This document shows, in pieces, positions 8,901 to 18,800 of a stretch of 64,000 nt of DNA. Numbering within the stretch: the stretch's first letter is position 1; each line of letters opens with the position of its first letter. The DNA comes from Calothrix sp. C42_A2020_038 (GTDB lineage: Bacteria; Cyanobacteriota; Cyanobacteriia; Cyanobacteriales; Nostocaceae). Under the pieces are notes generated by a model. The model did not search any database. It had not been told where the DNA came from and saw only the letters and a program-made list of their open reading frames with translations. The translations under genes and the position numbers were made by a program. The stretch covers positions 230,204-294,203 of the forward strand of contig JACYLQ010000047.1 in assembly GCA_015272395.1 (NCBI GenBank), given 5' to 3'.

Positions 8901-11791
8901 TTATAAATTCTCCATCTCTACGGCAGGAACTAGGTGAATTAGTAAAAATAGTTGAATCATTCCCGAATGAGTTCAACCACGGGATGATTTTTTTAACTGC
9001 ATATTTTAACGAAAATGATATTATTGGGCAACATCTATCCACAAATCAAATATTATTTACTGACTTGATCAAATTTTTAAATCAAGCTAAAACTGATTTA
9101 CCATATTTTCGCAATTGGTTAACATACCAAGAAATTCGTACAAAGCTAGAAAATTTAGGATTTCAAGAATTTGTAGATGCTTTGCGAGATAATAAACCAA
9201 ATCCGATAATTATCCTCCGAAATAAGCTCAGTCAAGCAGATTATTTACCTGCTCAAGTTTTTGGCTCTTTGTTTCATCCGCAAATTTCGAGCCAAGCAGA
9301 ATTAAAAGAAATTGAAGAAGCTCTAAATTGGCGCCTTGATTTACAACAATATTCGCTCGATATTGATTCTGTTCAGCAAGTTATAAATTCTCCCAGTTAC
9401 CGACAAGAACTAGTTGAATTATTTGAAAAAATTCAATCCTTTCCTGAAAGTTTTAGAAAGGGTATGAATTTCTTACTTCTGTACTTTAAAGAAAATGACA
9501 TTGCTGGGCAGTATTTGCCTCATGCTCAAATTTCATTTAGCGATTTAGCTAATTTTCTATCCGTAGCTAAAGCTGATTTATCACATTTCCGCAATTGGTT
9601 AACATACAAAGAAATATATACAGAACTTGAAAATTTAGGACTTCAAGAGTTTGTAGATGCTTTGCGGGATAATAAACTAAATCCGATGGCAGTCCTTAAA
9701 AATAAACTTAATCAAAGTGATTATTTACCTGCTCAAATTTTTGGCTCTTTATTCAACCCGCAAATTTCCAATCAAACAGAATTAACACAAATTAAAGAAG
9801 CTATAAATTGGCTAGTTGATTTACAACAGTATTCGGTCTCATCTGATTTGGTTCAGCAAATTATAAATTCTCCCAGAGAGCGACACGAACTAAGCAAAAT
9901 TGTCAATCAAATTGAATTAGTACACAAAAATATTAAACAAGGGTTAGATTTTATACTTTCATACTTCAATGAAAGTGATATTACAGATTCTTATCTACCC
10001 CAAAATAAAATTACTTTCGTAGAATTAGAGAATTTCCTCAATATAGCTCAATCTGAATTATCTGATTTTCAAGAATGGTTAACCTATAAAGAAACTTATG
10101 CAAAACTTGAAAATTTAGGAATTAAAAAATTCTTAGATGCTTTACGGGAGCGCAAAATAGAACCATTACAATGGTTTCCATGTCTAGAAAAAATTATCTA
10201 CAAAATATGCCTTGATGCTATCCTTGCTCAAAAACCTGAGTTAAAGAATTTTGATGTTGAGGTACACGAGCGACAAATTCAAGATTTTTCTAAACTTGAT
10301 AGCTACCAACTTGATGCTGCGAGAGAACGTTTAAAGAAACTTCACGCGCGACGCTGGCAAAACCACGAAAAAAGCTTAGATATTCAAGCTGAGTTACGAG
10401 TACTCAAAAGAGAAGTAAGTAAAAAAAGGCAACATTTGCCAATTCGTAAACTCCTCAATGATAAACAAAAAGGGGTGCCAAACTTAGTCAAAGCTTTAAA
10501 ACCTTGCTGGATGATGAGTCCACTATCAGTTAGTCAATATATTGATGCTAATATAATTCATTTTGATGTTTTAATTTTTGATGAAGCTTCCCAACTTCGC
10601 ACCGAGGATGTTATTCCTGCAATTATTCGTGCCGACCAAGTTATTGTAATTGGTGATAACAAACAACTTCCACCAACATCTTTCTTTGTAACCGGAGATA
10701 ATGGAGAAGATGAGGAAGATGAGGAAGATGAGGATAATGCAAGCTATGAAAGCGTTTTAGATGAATGTTGGAATTTCATGTTTAGACGTACTCTAAAATG
10801 GCATTATCGTAGTCGAGATGAGCGCTTGATAGCTTTCTCCAACAAACATTTTTACGATTCTCAATTAATAACATTTCCGAATCCAGTTCAAAATCCAAAT
10901 TTAGGAGTATGCTTTAGATATGTTCCTGATGGTATTTATGACCGGGGTGGGCGCCGGGATAATAGACTAGAGGCGGAAGTAGTTGCTCAATTGACGTTAG
11001 AACATTTTCAATCATGTCCCAATGAATCTCTCGGTATTATTGCATTTAGTGAAGCTCAAGCTAACGCAATTCAAGAGCAAATAGAAATTTTGGGCAAAGA
11101 CCATCCCGAATTCGAGATTTTTTGCAGCGATAACTCACCTCAGTTTTTTCTCAAAGCACTGGAAAATGTTCAGGGTGATGAGCGAGATGTGATATTACTC
11201 AGCGTTGGCTATGCTCGTGACTCTCTTGGTAAACTTAATCTTAATTTTGGCCCGATTATAAAACAAGGTGGAGAACGGCGCCTAAATGTGGCGATTACAC
11301 GAGCCAAAAACAAAATTACGTTAGTTTCTTCTCTCCTAGCTGAGGATATCGATTTATCGCGCACTAAAAGTAAAGGTCTAGAATTGTTACGAGATTATTT
11401 AGAGTATGCAGCTAGCGGTGGTGAAAGACTCGAAGGTAATTTTTATACATCGGAACTTAAATTTGACTCAGCATTTGAAGAAGATGTTTACTACACCTTG
11501 GTAGAACGGGGATATACTATTCGTACCCAAGTAGGATGTTCGGGGTATCGAATTGACCTAGCAGTTGTCAACAAAAATCACCCAGGAGAATTTTTGTTAG
11601 GGGTTGAATGTGATGGTGCTTCTTACCATAGTTTGCCTACTGCTAGAGACCGTGACCGTCTCAGACAACAAGTACTTGAAAAGCTTGGTTGGAACATCCA
11701 CCGAATTTGGTCAACAGATTGGTTTCGCAACAAACCTGCTCAAGTTCGTATCTTGGTCGAAAAAATAGAGATGTTGCAAAATATAAAATAA
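5999..11791 (+). CDS. DUF4011-type superfamily 1 helicase with C-terminal Vsr-like nuclease
   Basis: A 1930-residue protein. Residues 1-70 and the following 200 resemble the DUF4011 N-terminus of large bacterial helicases. Walker A is VVQGPPGTGKSQTIVN (about 311-326). Walker B is VLIFDEASQLRTEDVIP near 1523, followed by IGDNKQLPPTSFF. Later helicase motifs are GDERDVILLSVGYARD and RRLNVAITRAKNKITLVSS. The last about 110 residues (FEEDVYYTLVERGY, YRIDLAVV, LLGVECDGASYHS, RDRDRLRQ, LGWNIHRIWSTDW) form a Vsr/MTES_1575-like restriction-endonuclease domain. Between Walker A and B is an insert of nearly 1200 residues with two arrays: three units of about 126 residues (465-842) and three of about 160 residues (920-1400). 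An acidic DEEDEEDEDN run sits after the Walker B region. Such helicase-Vsr proteins are known phage-defence genes (compare the hhe type); activity here is inferred. It stands alone in its orientation. Confidence 0.88.
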   Translation: MQQPALDFRQNLIQKIAKWKAGLAELGKRNPLIKFKQDNPRTLEIQTDSANILFQNLVFDKKTLNFQIFDSEYQDTSILKNTKALPGAANPLELITRQTGSEQLKRLKKLRSEARLSFEERGINSLFLALGTLTWYDKDKPEEALTSPLILVPVELIKEPRRDKYKISALEEDVVLNPTLAQKLKQTFGIELPEPETLQELNYDEIITLISQVLVEFKTWHIQDNVFLSLFSYAKAAIVRDIIENEAKIFSHPILRAISGDFTSYQSNFKEPPNAEALDSLVKPEQIFQILDADSSQQVVIEAAKRGTSFVVQGPPGTGKSQTIVNMIAELVGDDKSVLMVAEKETALSVVYKRMAECGLDHICLNLHHSGTTDKRKLTQNLDKTIDYVSQIASSENHNPFFEKFNSNRQLINLYHTSLHTPEKPLEKSAFEIFGTLLKKERERVPDINIILSNFSQWDVHRLQEAENLLNHLAQFLPLFQGDKTTIWSKSSLVTYSYNLELEIKEKIEEFQQAIILTQNISQELQRILQIQALSNLESLENCYSAICHIIKAPAQLPEGWAKLDISIAREAFNILEKDIQEMEKKKLSQEAENLLAQLSSFLLFLRKEKTLIWEQSSLKYCSETQEFEMSNKIQEFQQAISLIQTVSQQLEMMLKIQPLLNLRDVQICYLTLQHILKAPSNLPENWTLLNISIIRDGLSILRDDVREIEKNKPSVEAENLLRQLSMFLPFLREETKTIWHHSKLQFCSEPTELEINDKIESFQQSIASLQTVCQKLQSILHIQPILNLENLEASLPALNYILNIPSDLPHDWNTVDVSIAQDAFAKLKADVTFLGENEPFLKHKYRSELFSSELSILNNRFQRYNRYWIIRIFNPRYRNDINYLKKLRIQEGKISFNELKRDLSQAVEVQAVRNKLYESNYPARQVFGSLFNPEFSRQSELIKIEQALSWLINLPNYSLPQDSVRRLINSPSLRQELGELVKIVESFPNEFNHGMIFLTAYFNENDIIGQHLSTNQILFTDLIKFLNQAKTDLPYFRNWLTYQEIRTKLENLGFQEFVDALRDNKPNPIIILRNKLSQADYLPAQVFGSLFHPQISSQAELKEIEEALNWRLDLQQYSLDIDSVQQVINSPSYRQELVELFEKIQSFPESFRKGMNFLLLYFKENDIAGQYLPHAQISFSDLANFLSVAKADLSHFRNWLTYKEIYTELENLGLQEFVDALRDNKLNPMAVLKNKLNQSDYLPAQIFGSLFNPQISNQTELTQIKEAINWLVDLQQYSVSSDLVQQIINSPRERHELSKIVNQIELVHKNIKQGLDFILSYFNESDITDSYLPQNKITFVELENFLNIAQSELSDFQEWLTYKETYAKLENLGIKKFLDALRERKIEPLQWFPCLEKIIYKICLDAILAQKPELKNFDVEVHERQIQDFSKLDSYQLDAARERLKKLHARRWQNHEKSLDIQAELRVLKREVSKKRQHLPIRKLLNDKQKGVPNLVKALKPCWMMSPLSVSQYIDANIIHFDVLIFDEASQLRTEDVIPAIIRADQVIVIGDNKQLPPTSFFVTGDNGEDEEDEEDEDNASYESVLDECWNFMFRRTLKWHYRSRDERLIAFSNKHFYDSQLITFPNPVQNPNLGVCFRYVPDGIYDRGGRRDNRLEAEVVAQLTLEHFQSCPNESLGIIAFSEAQANAIQEQIEILGKDHPEFEIFCSDNSPQFFLKALENVQGDERDVILLSVGYARDSLGKLNLNFGPIIKQGGERRLNVAITRAKNKITLVSSLLAEDIDLSRTKSKGLELLRDYLEYAASGGERLEGNFYTSELKFDSAFEEDVYYTLVERGYTIRTQVGCSGYRIDLAVVNKNHPGEFLLGVECDGASYHSLPTARDRDRLRQQVLEKLGWNIHRIWSTDWFRNKPAQVRILVEKIEMLQNIK

Positions 11792-11925
11792 GTTCGTAAC
11801 TTCTCCTTCAGGGCGCCACGCGATAAATTCTTCAAAGGCTACTAGTTTAGGTGAAGCTTGAATTATAAATGTCTAAATGTCAAAACTGGATGCTTCCAAG
11901 GGATATGGGTTATCACACCGAGCAA

Positions 11926-13743
11926 CTAAGTATCACCTGCTGCAACTTGCCAAATTACCCGAAACGACTGGAATGAGTCTTGGGAAATTCTTTCTTCAAC
12001 CAAAGCACTGACCGCGCGTTTGAAAATAGCGCTTAAATCTTGACGAATTTCGGAAGTTTCGGATTCTAGAAACTGAGCTAAATCAGATAGTTGTAAAACT
12101 TGTCGCTGATCTATGGGCATTTTAATTTTTTGCAAAATTCCATCTAAATCCTGTTTAGTAAATTGATTTGTTTGGGTTTTTCGCAATTCATCAGCAGAGT
12201 TTACTCCAAACAATTTCTGCCACAGATCTATCGATATATTTTCGTCTTCACCAACAAGTTCTGTTGCTTTTTGAGGAATTTGTTGAAATATTTTTTCAGA
12301 TATATCGACAGATAGTTTCTCGATAGTATTAATCACTTTTCGTAAAGTCTTACCAAAAGATTTCAACGACTCGCTTGAAATCAATTTTTTTTGGTGAGCT
12401 ATTTCAGCAACTCTTTTCTCAAAAAGAATTTTTGCCGCTTTCTCAACAATAATTTCTTCAATATTTGTTAACTGTTGACTATTTGATTTTTGTGCTTCTA
12501 AATACGCAGCAAATGCCTTGAGGCAGTCTTCTGCATCCATTAAAACTTTGACTTCTCTGATATAATCATCAGCTTTGTTTTTGCGTATTTGTTCAAACCG
12601 TTGTGTTAACCACAAAAATCCAGATAACCCAATAGATGCCATACTAATTATAAAACCCATACTCTCTGCATACTTTTCTAGCCAAGAAGGTTTTTCTCTG
12701 TCATAGTATGCTTGGGCACCGGGATGAATCGGTAAACCAATTCCTCCTTTCATTTCATCTGGGGGAGCCATATTGGCTATTAAGGGCATTTCCTTAATAA
12801 ACTCTTGCCGATGTTCGTAGAGAATTCTAACAAGTGTACGAATTATGTCTTTGTCAATGTCTTCGTGTGCTAACAATAACCTAGGAGTACTTACGGTCAG
12901 TAATTTTTGCTGATCAGCACCATTACCAGGAATGGGATTATTACCTCCTTGATAAGCACCTTCAGGAATCTCTGCTTCTTGCAAATAAGGATTTTTAATT
13001 GTTATTGCCGCTGCTTGGTCGATTGGTACTAAACGTCCACATTCTTTGAGGATTTCTCGTATATTGTCATTATCTATCGCACGGACATAAAATACCGCAT
13101 CTATTTGTTTCTGTTGACAAAGAGCATTTTTTATCTCTTTATTTGAACGGCCTACATCTACCATTTTTACTAGCTGTTGATTTGTTTTGATCAAGCCATA
13201 ATATTGCATTAAAAATGCAAAAGACTCAATTTGACCACCTTCTCGTGGTGGCATTGCCACTCGTTTATCACTTAAATCTGAAGCTCTTTTTATTCCTGAA
13301 TCATTTCTCACAACTAATTGATACATATCAGGAAATAAAAAAGACACCAGTTGAGAATAATTTAACTGTTTTGGAGGAGGTGGATTCCAAGGTTTTCCGT
13401 TAATTGATAATAAACTAGGCAAATTCTTCATAATCAGAATGTCAGCCTGCGCTACCGCTAAATCTGCCTCTTTTTTATACAGCATTTCTAAATTTTCTTG
13501 TGTTCCGTCGGTCTGCTTTTCTCCTTTTGACCCAACCGAATTTCCCACAATCACTAAACAAATCTTGTTATCAGAATATATAGGCAAATATTTTCTCATC
13601 AGTATGGCAAAGTTGTGAGAATCACCTCCTTCTCGCCCAACTGCAGCCCTTAAACATTTAGGTTGATTCCAATACCAAACAGCACCCAAAACCACAATTA
13701 GTCCAATACCAAACGGAGCAGCACGCTGTATATGGCTTTTCAT
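11926..13743 (-). CDS. TAXI-family solute-binding-like membrane protein
   Basis: 605 residues. An N-terminal membrane anchor (FGIGLIVVLGAVWYW) is followed by a TAXI-type periplasmic binding fold (about 30-345). It includes SHNFAILMRKYL, LAVAQADILIMKN, the family-typical RVAMPPREGGQIESFAF and the PIHPGAQAYYDREKPSW end. A second membrane segment (about 365-385, FIISMASIGLSGFLWL) follows, then a charged, probably cytoplasmic helical domain of 220 residues. TAXI proteins usually feed TRAP transporters, but no DctM/DctQ-like gene is nearby, and the two-helix arrangement with a large C-terminal domain suggests a sensor or signalling role. The ligand is unknown. Confidence 0.8.
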   Translation of the reverse strand: MKSHIQRAAPFGIGLIVVLGAVWYWNQPKCLRAAVGREGGDSHNFAILMRKYLPIYSDNKICLVIVGNSVGSKGEKQTDGTQENLEMLYKKEADLAVAQADILIMKNLPSLLSINGKPWNPPPPKQLNYSQLVSFLFPDMYQLVVRNDSGIKRASDLSDKRVAMPPREGGQIESFAFLMQYYGLIKTNQQLVKMVDVGRSNKEIKNALCQQKQIDAVFYVRAIDNDNIREILKECGRLVPIDQAAAITIKNPYLQEAEIPEGAYQGGNNPIPGNGADQQKLLTVSTPRLLLAHEDIDKDIIRTLVRILYEHRQEFIKEMPLIANMAPPDEMKGGIGLPIHPGAQAYYDREKPSWLEKYAESMGFIISMASIGLSGFLWLTQRFEQIRKNKADDYIREVKVLMDAEDCLKAFAAYLEAQKSNSQQLTNIEEIIVEKAAKILFEKRVAEIAHQKKLISSESLKSFGKTLRKVINTIEKLSVDISEKIFQQIPQKATELVGEDENISIDLWQKLFGVNSADELRKTQTNQFTKQDLDGILQKIKMPIDQRQVLQLSDLAQFLESETSEIRQDLSAIFKRAVSALVEERISQDSFQSFRVIWQVAAGDT

Positions 13744-14108
13744 TGTTTTGCTAATTGAGAATAATAACTGTTGTAATTTTAATTATAGCATTGTACATAA
13801 AATCTACTTACATAATAATTCAGGTTTTACAAGCAGAGACTGCATTTTTACGCAAGCTATTGAATAGTATCTTGTCAAAAAATATGAAGATTATTTAAGC
13901 TCTATAAGTTACAAAAAAATAACGGGAGTCTGAAAGCCCCGTAGGAGTAATACCAATTCTATGTGAAGTTGCGCCAAATAAATTCTGTAGAGACGTGACA
14001 TGTCAGATCTCTACGGTTGAAAATACAGTGTATCTTCATCAAGCAACGGTATAAGCAACTACGTTATACCAATTTAATATGAAGCTGCAACTAATTAGAT
14101 CCCCCATT
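13744..14108. other. Intergenic region with one hairpin repeat
   Basis: No gene seen. It is AT-rich and contains a family A hairpin at 13986-14013, plus two similar phrases on either side of it (taccaattctatgtgaagtt near 13953 and taccaatttaatatgaagct near 14067) that look like degenerate direct repeats. Confidence 0.5.
13986..14013. repeat. Dispersed AGAGACG hairpin (family A)
   Basis: Inverted repeat GTAGAGACGTGACATGTCAG...TCTCTAC with one mismatched step in the right arm. It is the same family as at 1331, 15758, 38714 and 41512. Confidence 0.7.
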
Positions 14109-15053
14109 TTATATAATAATTTTCACTGCTCTCACGATTATTTCTGGTTCGTCAATCCAAATGAAATGACCACTATTATTGGCATGAATTTGAGTACAGT
14201 TGGTTGATAATTTCATTATTTCTTCGTGCATTGAATCACGCAGTTTGTTGGCACTTGTTAAGGGTATGAAAGTTGTCCATAACGACGGTTTAAAAAAACT
14301 ATTGGCTTTAATGCTAACGATTGGTAATTCGTTAAAGTAATTAGCTATACTTACTTGCTTACTGCTTGTATCTAAGTTTAATATCTCTCTTGCCATTGTT
14401 AACCAGTGTTTGGAACGGCAGAATGAACGTAGCACGTGTTCGCGCGCTTGCCTTTGAAATTTACCTAATTCTGGTTTGAGTAACCTAAATATCCCACACA
14501 AATTGCATAGACGAACAATACCAAGTGTGGCGCCTAATACTGACATGATAAATCCGGAAGCGAAAAAGTACTTTAGCACTTTTAGGTCAAACTGCATTTT
14601 CAACATCCTAGATTCGTGTAACCCATCCGTAAGCACCATACCAATCACTTTTTCTGGAAAATGTTTGGCGTAAAGTCGCACATTATAACTACCAAACGAA
14701 TTTCCTACAAGAATATACGGAGGTTTGATGTCCGCTTTTGTTAGTAATGCATCTAGCTCTTCAACTATATTTTTACTGGTGCGTGGGCGCCAGTTCATAT
14801 CACTCCACCCAAACCCCGCACGGTCATATACGCAAACTCTTGTAATCTTAGCTAACTCGTCAATTAGAAAATAGCCTTCGATACCACCCAGACTATGATC
14901 AAGAATAATTGTCGGATTACCTTCACCCTTTGTGTATATGTGTAATTTGCAACCATCAATATCAAATAGTTGACCTGGTGCTGGCTTTGTATTCTCTAGC
15001 CAACAGCTAAAAGCGTGATATATTGCCGTAAAAATCAGTAAAAGTAATTGCAT
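14109..15053 (-). CDS. Alpha/beta hydrolase
   Basis: A 314-residue alpha/beta-hydrolase fold protein with an N-terminal hydrophobic segment (LLLLIFTAIYHAF), which may anchor or export it. It shows the oxyanion region IILDHSLGG, the DRAGFGWSD motif, the nucleophile elbow LVGNSFGSYN (Ser) and a late His in NNSGHFIWIDEPEII, as in haloalkane dehalogenase/esterase relatives. The substrate cannot be read from sequence. It is a single gene between the TAXI and fur genes. Confidence 0.85.
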   Translation of the reverse strand: MQLLLLIFTAIYHAFSCWLENTKPAPGQLFDIDGCKLHIYTKGEGNPTIILDHSLGGIEGYFLIDELAKITRVCVYDRAGFGWSDMNWRPRTSKNIVEELDALLTKADIKPPYILVGNSFGSYNVRLYAKHFPEKVIGMVLTDGLHESRMLKMQFDLKVLKYFFASGFIMSVLGATLGIVRLCNLCGIFRLLKPELGKFQRQAREHVLRSFCRSKHWLTMAREILNLDTSSKQVSIANYFNELPIVSIKANSFFKPSLWTTFIPLTSANKLRDSMHEEIMKLSTNCTQIHANNSGHFIWIDEPEIIVRAVKIII

Positions 15054-15102
15054 CTTGTAGACGATTTTAGAAATTTTAAGCTAAAGTTGTAATGAGTATG
15101 AT

Positions 15103-15294
15103 TTAGATATTAGACAATAATTCTTCATACTCGGCGTTCAGAAAAGACAAATCAGTATCTGTAATTTCAAGTGTTATAGCATCTTGAAATGCGGGTAGCA
15201 ATAAAAGTGATATTAGTTGCACAATAGTTGCATATATAACAAACTCAACACTCCTGCTGCACAAATTATTCCTACTCTTAACAAACTCGCACAT
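15103..15294 (-). CDS. Possible small protein, doubtful
   Basis: A 63-codon frame whose ATG overlaps the fur start codon on the opposite strand. It has a hydrophobic stretch (FVIYATIVQLISLLLLPAF) and an acidic end (ITDTDLSFLNAEYEELL). I recognise no family and see no ribosome binding site. It may be a chance frame or a gene remnant. Confidence 0.2.
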   Translation of the reverse strand: MCEFVKSRNNLCSRSVEFVIYATIVQLISLLLLPAFQDAITLEITDTDLSFLNAEYEELLSNI

Positions 15295-15742
15295 GCAAAA
15301 TCCAGTGACATCGATAACTTCAAAACCAATTCGCTCCCTTGAAGACGCGCTTGAGCGGTGTCAAGACTTGGGTATGCGTGTTAGCCGTCAACGTCGTTTT
15401 ATTCTTGAACTGTTGTGGCAAGCACAAGAACACCTTTCAGCGCGAGAAATATATGACCGTCTGAACCAACAAGGCAAAGACATTGGTCATACTTCTGTGT
15501 ACCAAAACTTAGAAGCATTATCTTCGCAAGGTGTGATTGAATGTATCGAACGATGCGATGGGCGCCTTTATGGAAATATTAGTGATTCCCACAGTCACGT
15601 CAACTGTTTAGATACTAACCAGATTCTTGATGTTCATGTCGAACTACCCGAAGATTTAATCCGTAAAATCGAAGAACAAACAGGAGTTAAGATTACCGAT
15701 TATAGTATTAACTTTTTTGGATATAGGAATCAGCAAAGTTAG
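15293..15742 (+). CDS. Fur-family regulator, PerR/FurC-like
   Basis: A 149-residue winged-helix regulator. The N-terminal DNA-binding half has LGMRVSRQRRFILELLW, HLSAREIYDRL and GHTSVYQNLEALSSQG. The metal-site region is LYGNISDSHSHVNCLDT. The two CxxC zinc motifs of classical Fur are absent (a single Cys follows the His pair), which resembles the cyanobacterial FurC/PerR type that controls peroxide and iron genes. Assignment to FurC rests on remembered family features. No catalase or peroxiredoxin gene is adjacent. Confidence 0.85.
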   Translation: MQNPVTSITSKPIRSLEDALERCQDLGMRVSRQRRFILELLWQAQEHLSAREIYDRLNQQGKDIGHTSVYQNLEALSSQGVIECIERCDGRLYGNISDSHSHVNCLDTNQILDVHVELPEDLIRKIEEQTGVKITDYSINFFGYRNQQS

Positions 15743-15757
15743 GAGACATCCAGTTGC

Positions 15758-15781
15758 AGAGACGCGACATGTCGCGTCTCT
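15758..15781. repeat. Perfect 24-bp palindrome (family A)
   Basis: Perfect palindrome beginning AGAGACGCGACA, lying 16 bases after the fur stop and 30 bases before the end of the convergent NACHT gene. It could act as a bidirectional terminator, but the sequence matches the dispersed hairpin family. Confidence 0.75.
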
Positions 15782-15810
15782 ATAGTAGCTATTTTTCGAG
15801 TTCCTAATCC

Positions 15811-18800
15811 TTAATAAGTTCCAATAAAAGTCTCAACATTTGCCTCATTTTCATATAAATAATCTTCCGATAGCATTTCTCCTTCGACACTTTCAATTAA
15901 TCCAATTTCAGGTGTACTCTTCAACCAAATGTTTGTCCCTGTAGTTGAGTGTGGCACATGAGATTTTTCCACTTCTGATTTTTGTGCCAGTAATTGTTTG
16001 AGCGCGCGGTATTCTTCTGGTATGAACATTGCTCCTTGTAAGCGTACTGTTTCTTTGTCGATTTCAGATAATATGGCATTGTACAAGCAGGCATTGGTAA
16101 ATATTGCTGATGTCAACTTTGTTCCAGTCAAATTAGCACACTCTAGATTCGCTCCTAATAGTTTTGCATTCGTTAAGTTTGTACGCTCTAGGTTAGCACC
16201 CGTAAGGTCGGCGCCTGTTAGGTCTGCACTGCTAAGATTTGAATGCGCGAGGTTCGCACCTGCGAGTTTGGCGCCAGCTAAATTGACTCCTTCTAGGCAA
16301 ACTCCAACCAAAGAAACTTGTGTTAAGTCAACATTTGACAAGTTAACAGCAGCAAAAGATTTCGGGCTGATACGCCCTTGAAATGCTTGGGGTGCTAGAA
16401 TACTGACTCTAGAGATTAACTGTGTTAAAGCTTCTGGAGTCGTGCAGGGAGTGAATGCACGCTTGAGAATACGGTGACAGTCACAAAGCAGAAAGAATAA
16501 GTTGAGTCCGACTGCGGCATTAATTTGTTCCACATTGAGCGGGTTTCGTAAAGTCTTAAAATAATTTCGAGCGTTGTGTACTATCCCTTCATCGAACCAA
16601 CGTCCCTGGCAGTAACCATGCCATACCATTAACAAACGCTCACATAACAGTGTGAGTGAAAAGTCTTGATTTTCTTGACGATGCAATGCCTCAGTTACTA
16701 ATTCTCCAATTTCTAAGCTTAAAATTCCATATCCAAATAAATTATATATATGCTGTGCAAAACTATTAGAGTCAATTAAAAAGCTAAGTTCGCCGTATTC
16801 GTTACGCTGACGTTGGCTAAGTAATCGTAACTGATCAGCTATTGCATCAGCACATAGTATTTCCCCTAGCTTTGGATGAGAGAATCTGAGTATACGTTGA
16901 GAATCAACTCCATAACTACTTACCCTAAGTTCGTTAAAACGATTATCAAAGTAAAAGGCTGGTAAAGTCAATGTATTTGCCTCTAATTCCTCTGTCCATT
17001 CAGTGTGTTGTTGCGAATGCAGGATTTTTAGCGCTGCTGAAAGCATTTGCGCCCGTATATCTTTCGGGTGATGGTTTTGAAGAAGATTTGCAACAGCATC
17101 TTGGGTACGATAAATATGTGCTGTTCCTTCACGTATCAATATCGATTTTACACCACCAGTTGAGGGATATCCTAGCAACCAACGATTGAGACATTGATAA
17201 ATTTCCCATACCAAAAATGCGCTGCCTCGTTGCTTTGCTTGGGAAGCTATTTCAATTACTTCATCGTCAAGTAATCCATCGCGGTATAAAATTGCCAGCA
17301 AATACAACATTAAGGGTTGACGTACCAACCTAGTAAATTCTGGTAACTTTGATTTACTTGAGAATAACCCCGCTTGCTTTAAGAACATGAAGAAGTTTTG
17401 AGCAACTGGAGCCGACTGCACAATAGTCCAATTTTGAAACCAAATTCGCAGTTGTTCCTGCTCAAACGGTTGAATTGCAATACGTTTGAATGGTACTGCG
17501 TTATTGATATTACTTGGTAAATACGATGGACGGCTTGTCAAAATCACTTTGTGCTGCGACCATGATTGAAAATCAACTAACTGCTCGATAAACTTTGTTT
17601 TAGAGATTTTGCTGGTATTTTCTAGTTCATCTAAACCATCAAGAATTAATAAGCATCTTGGATATTGTCTGTTTAGCCATTCTGCCAAGTGGAGTGAGAA
17701 ATCTTCGCTCATACTTGAGCAAAGAGTGTCGATAAAATTGTCACCTTCTTTGATGTTACGTAACCGAATTAATATTGGCATCCAGCTTGGGTAAAGTTCT
17801 TGGGCGACTTTTGCGGCAAACATTCGGCAGAAGCTGGTTTTACCATAACCTGCTTCGGCTTCGATAAAAGTTATACGTCCGGGAACTTCCAGTTCTTCTA
17901 GTAGCCATGTAGTTAAATCGATCAATTGTACCGTTTTTGGTTCTAAGGTACTAACAGAACTGTTTATATCGAATAATAATCCTTTAGGTGGAACATAGAT
18001 ATCTTTGAGTGAGAATGACTCTAAAAAAAGTGGTTCAGCTAAAAATTTGATCAGACTGGCACGGTATTGTTCGCAGTGTAGGTCAATTTTGTCAGATGCG
18101 TAGACACTGAGTGATTTTTCAACAATGTTGGCGCCTGTATTTGACCCAGTGCCGATAGAATAGACTTGCAAACGGACAAATTTTTGTAGTTGTGCCAAAC
18201 CCGCAGCATTTTGAGCAATGACTTCGAGTAAATGTCCAGGTAGTGAGTGTGATAACCTTTGTACTATAAGTTTTGCTTCTGTTTCGTCGGCGCCATTCGC
18301 TCTTAACCAAGCGACAGTCGCACTATTCATTTGTTGCACCAGTAACGAGTCAGCAACTAAGCTCATTGCTTGTTCCGCTTGAGTGTCAGTTAACTTGACT
18401 CCTTGAAGCGTTTTGAGCAAATCTTGTAATTGAACATCTTGAAGAGGAAAGGAGAACTCCCCGTCTGACCAGAACATTGCCCGATTTAACCAAGGCTTTT
18501 TTAAATAAATCTCTTGTTCTAGAATCTGTAAAAGAGCTTGCAAGTAAGCAATTTGAAATCCTTGCCACGTTCCCTCATTACGCTTTAACGGCTTTTTTTG
18601 GCTGAGGTTAGAGAGTAAACTTTGAGTTAATTGAGCAATTAAAGGAATTTCCTGCCAAGCTAAACTTACAGGCAGTTCTAGTATTTCTGCCAAAGGACAT
18701 ATGTCAAAACAAGTTAAACTTTTGTTATCTAATTCAGTAATAATACGTAAAGATATTCCAGAGATATTACTTGAATTAAGTGCTTCTCTGTAATACTTTC

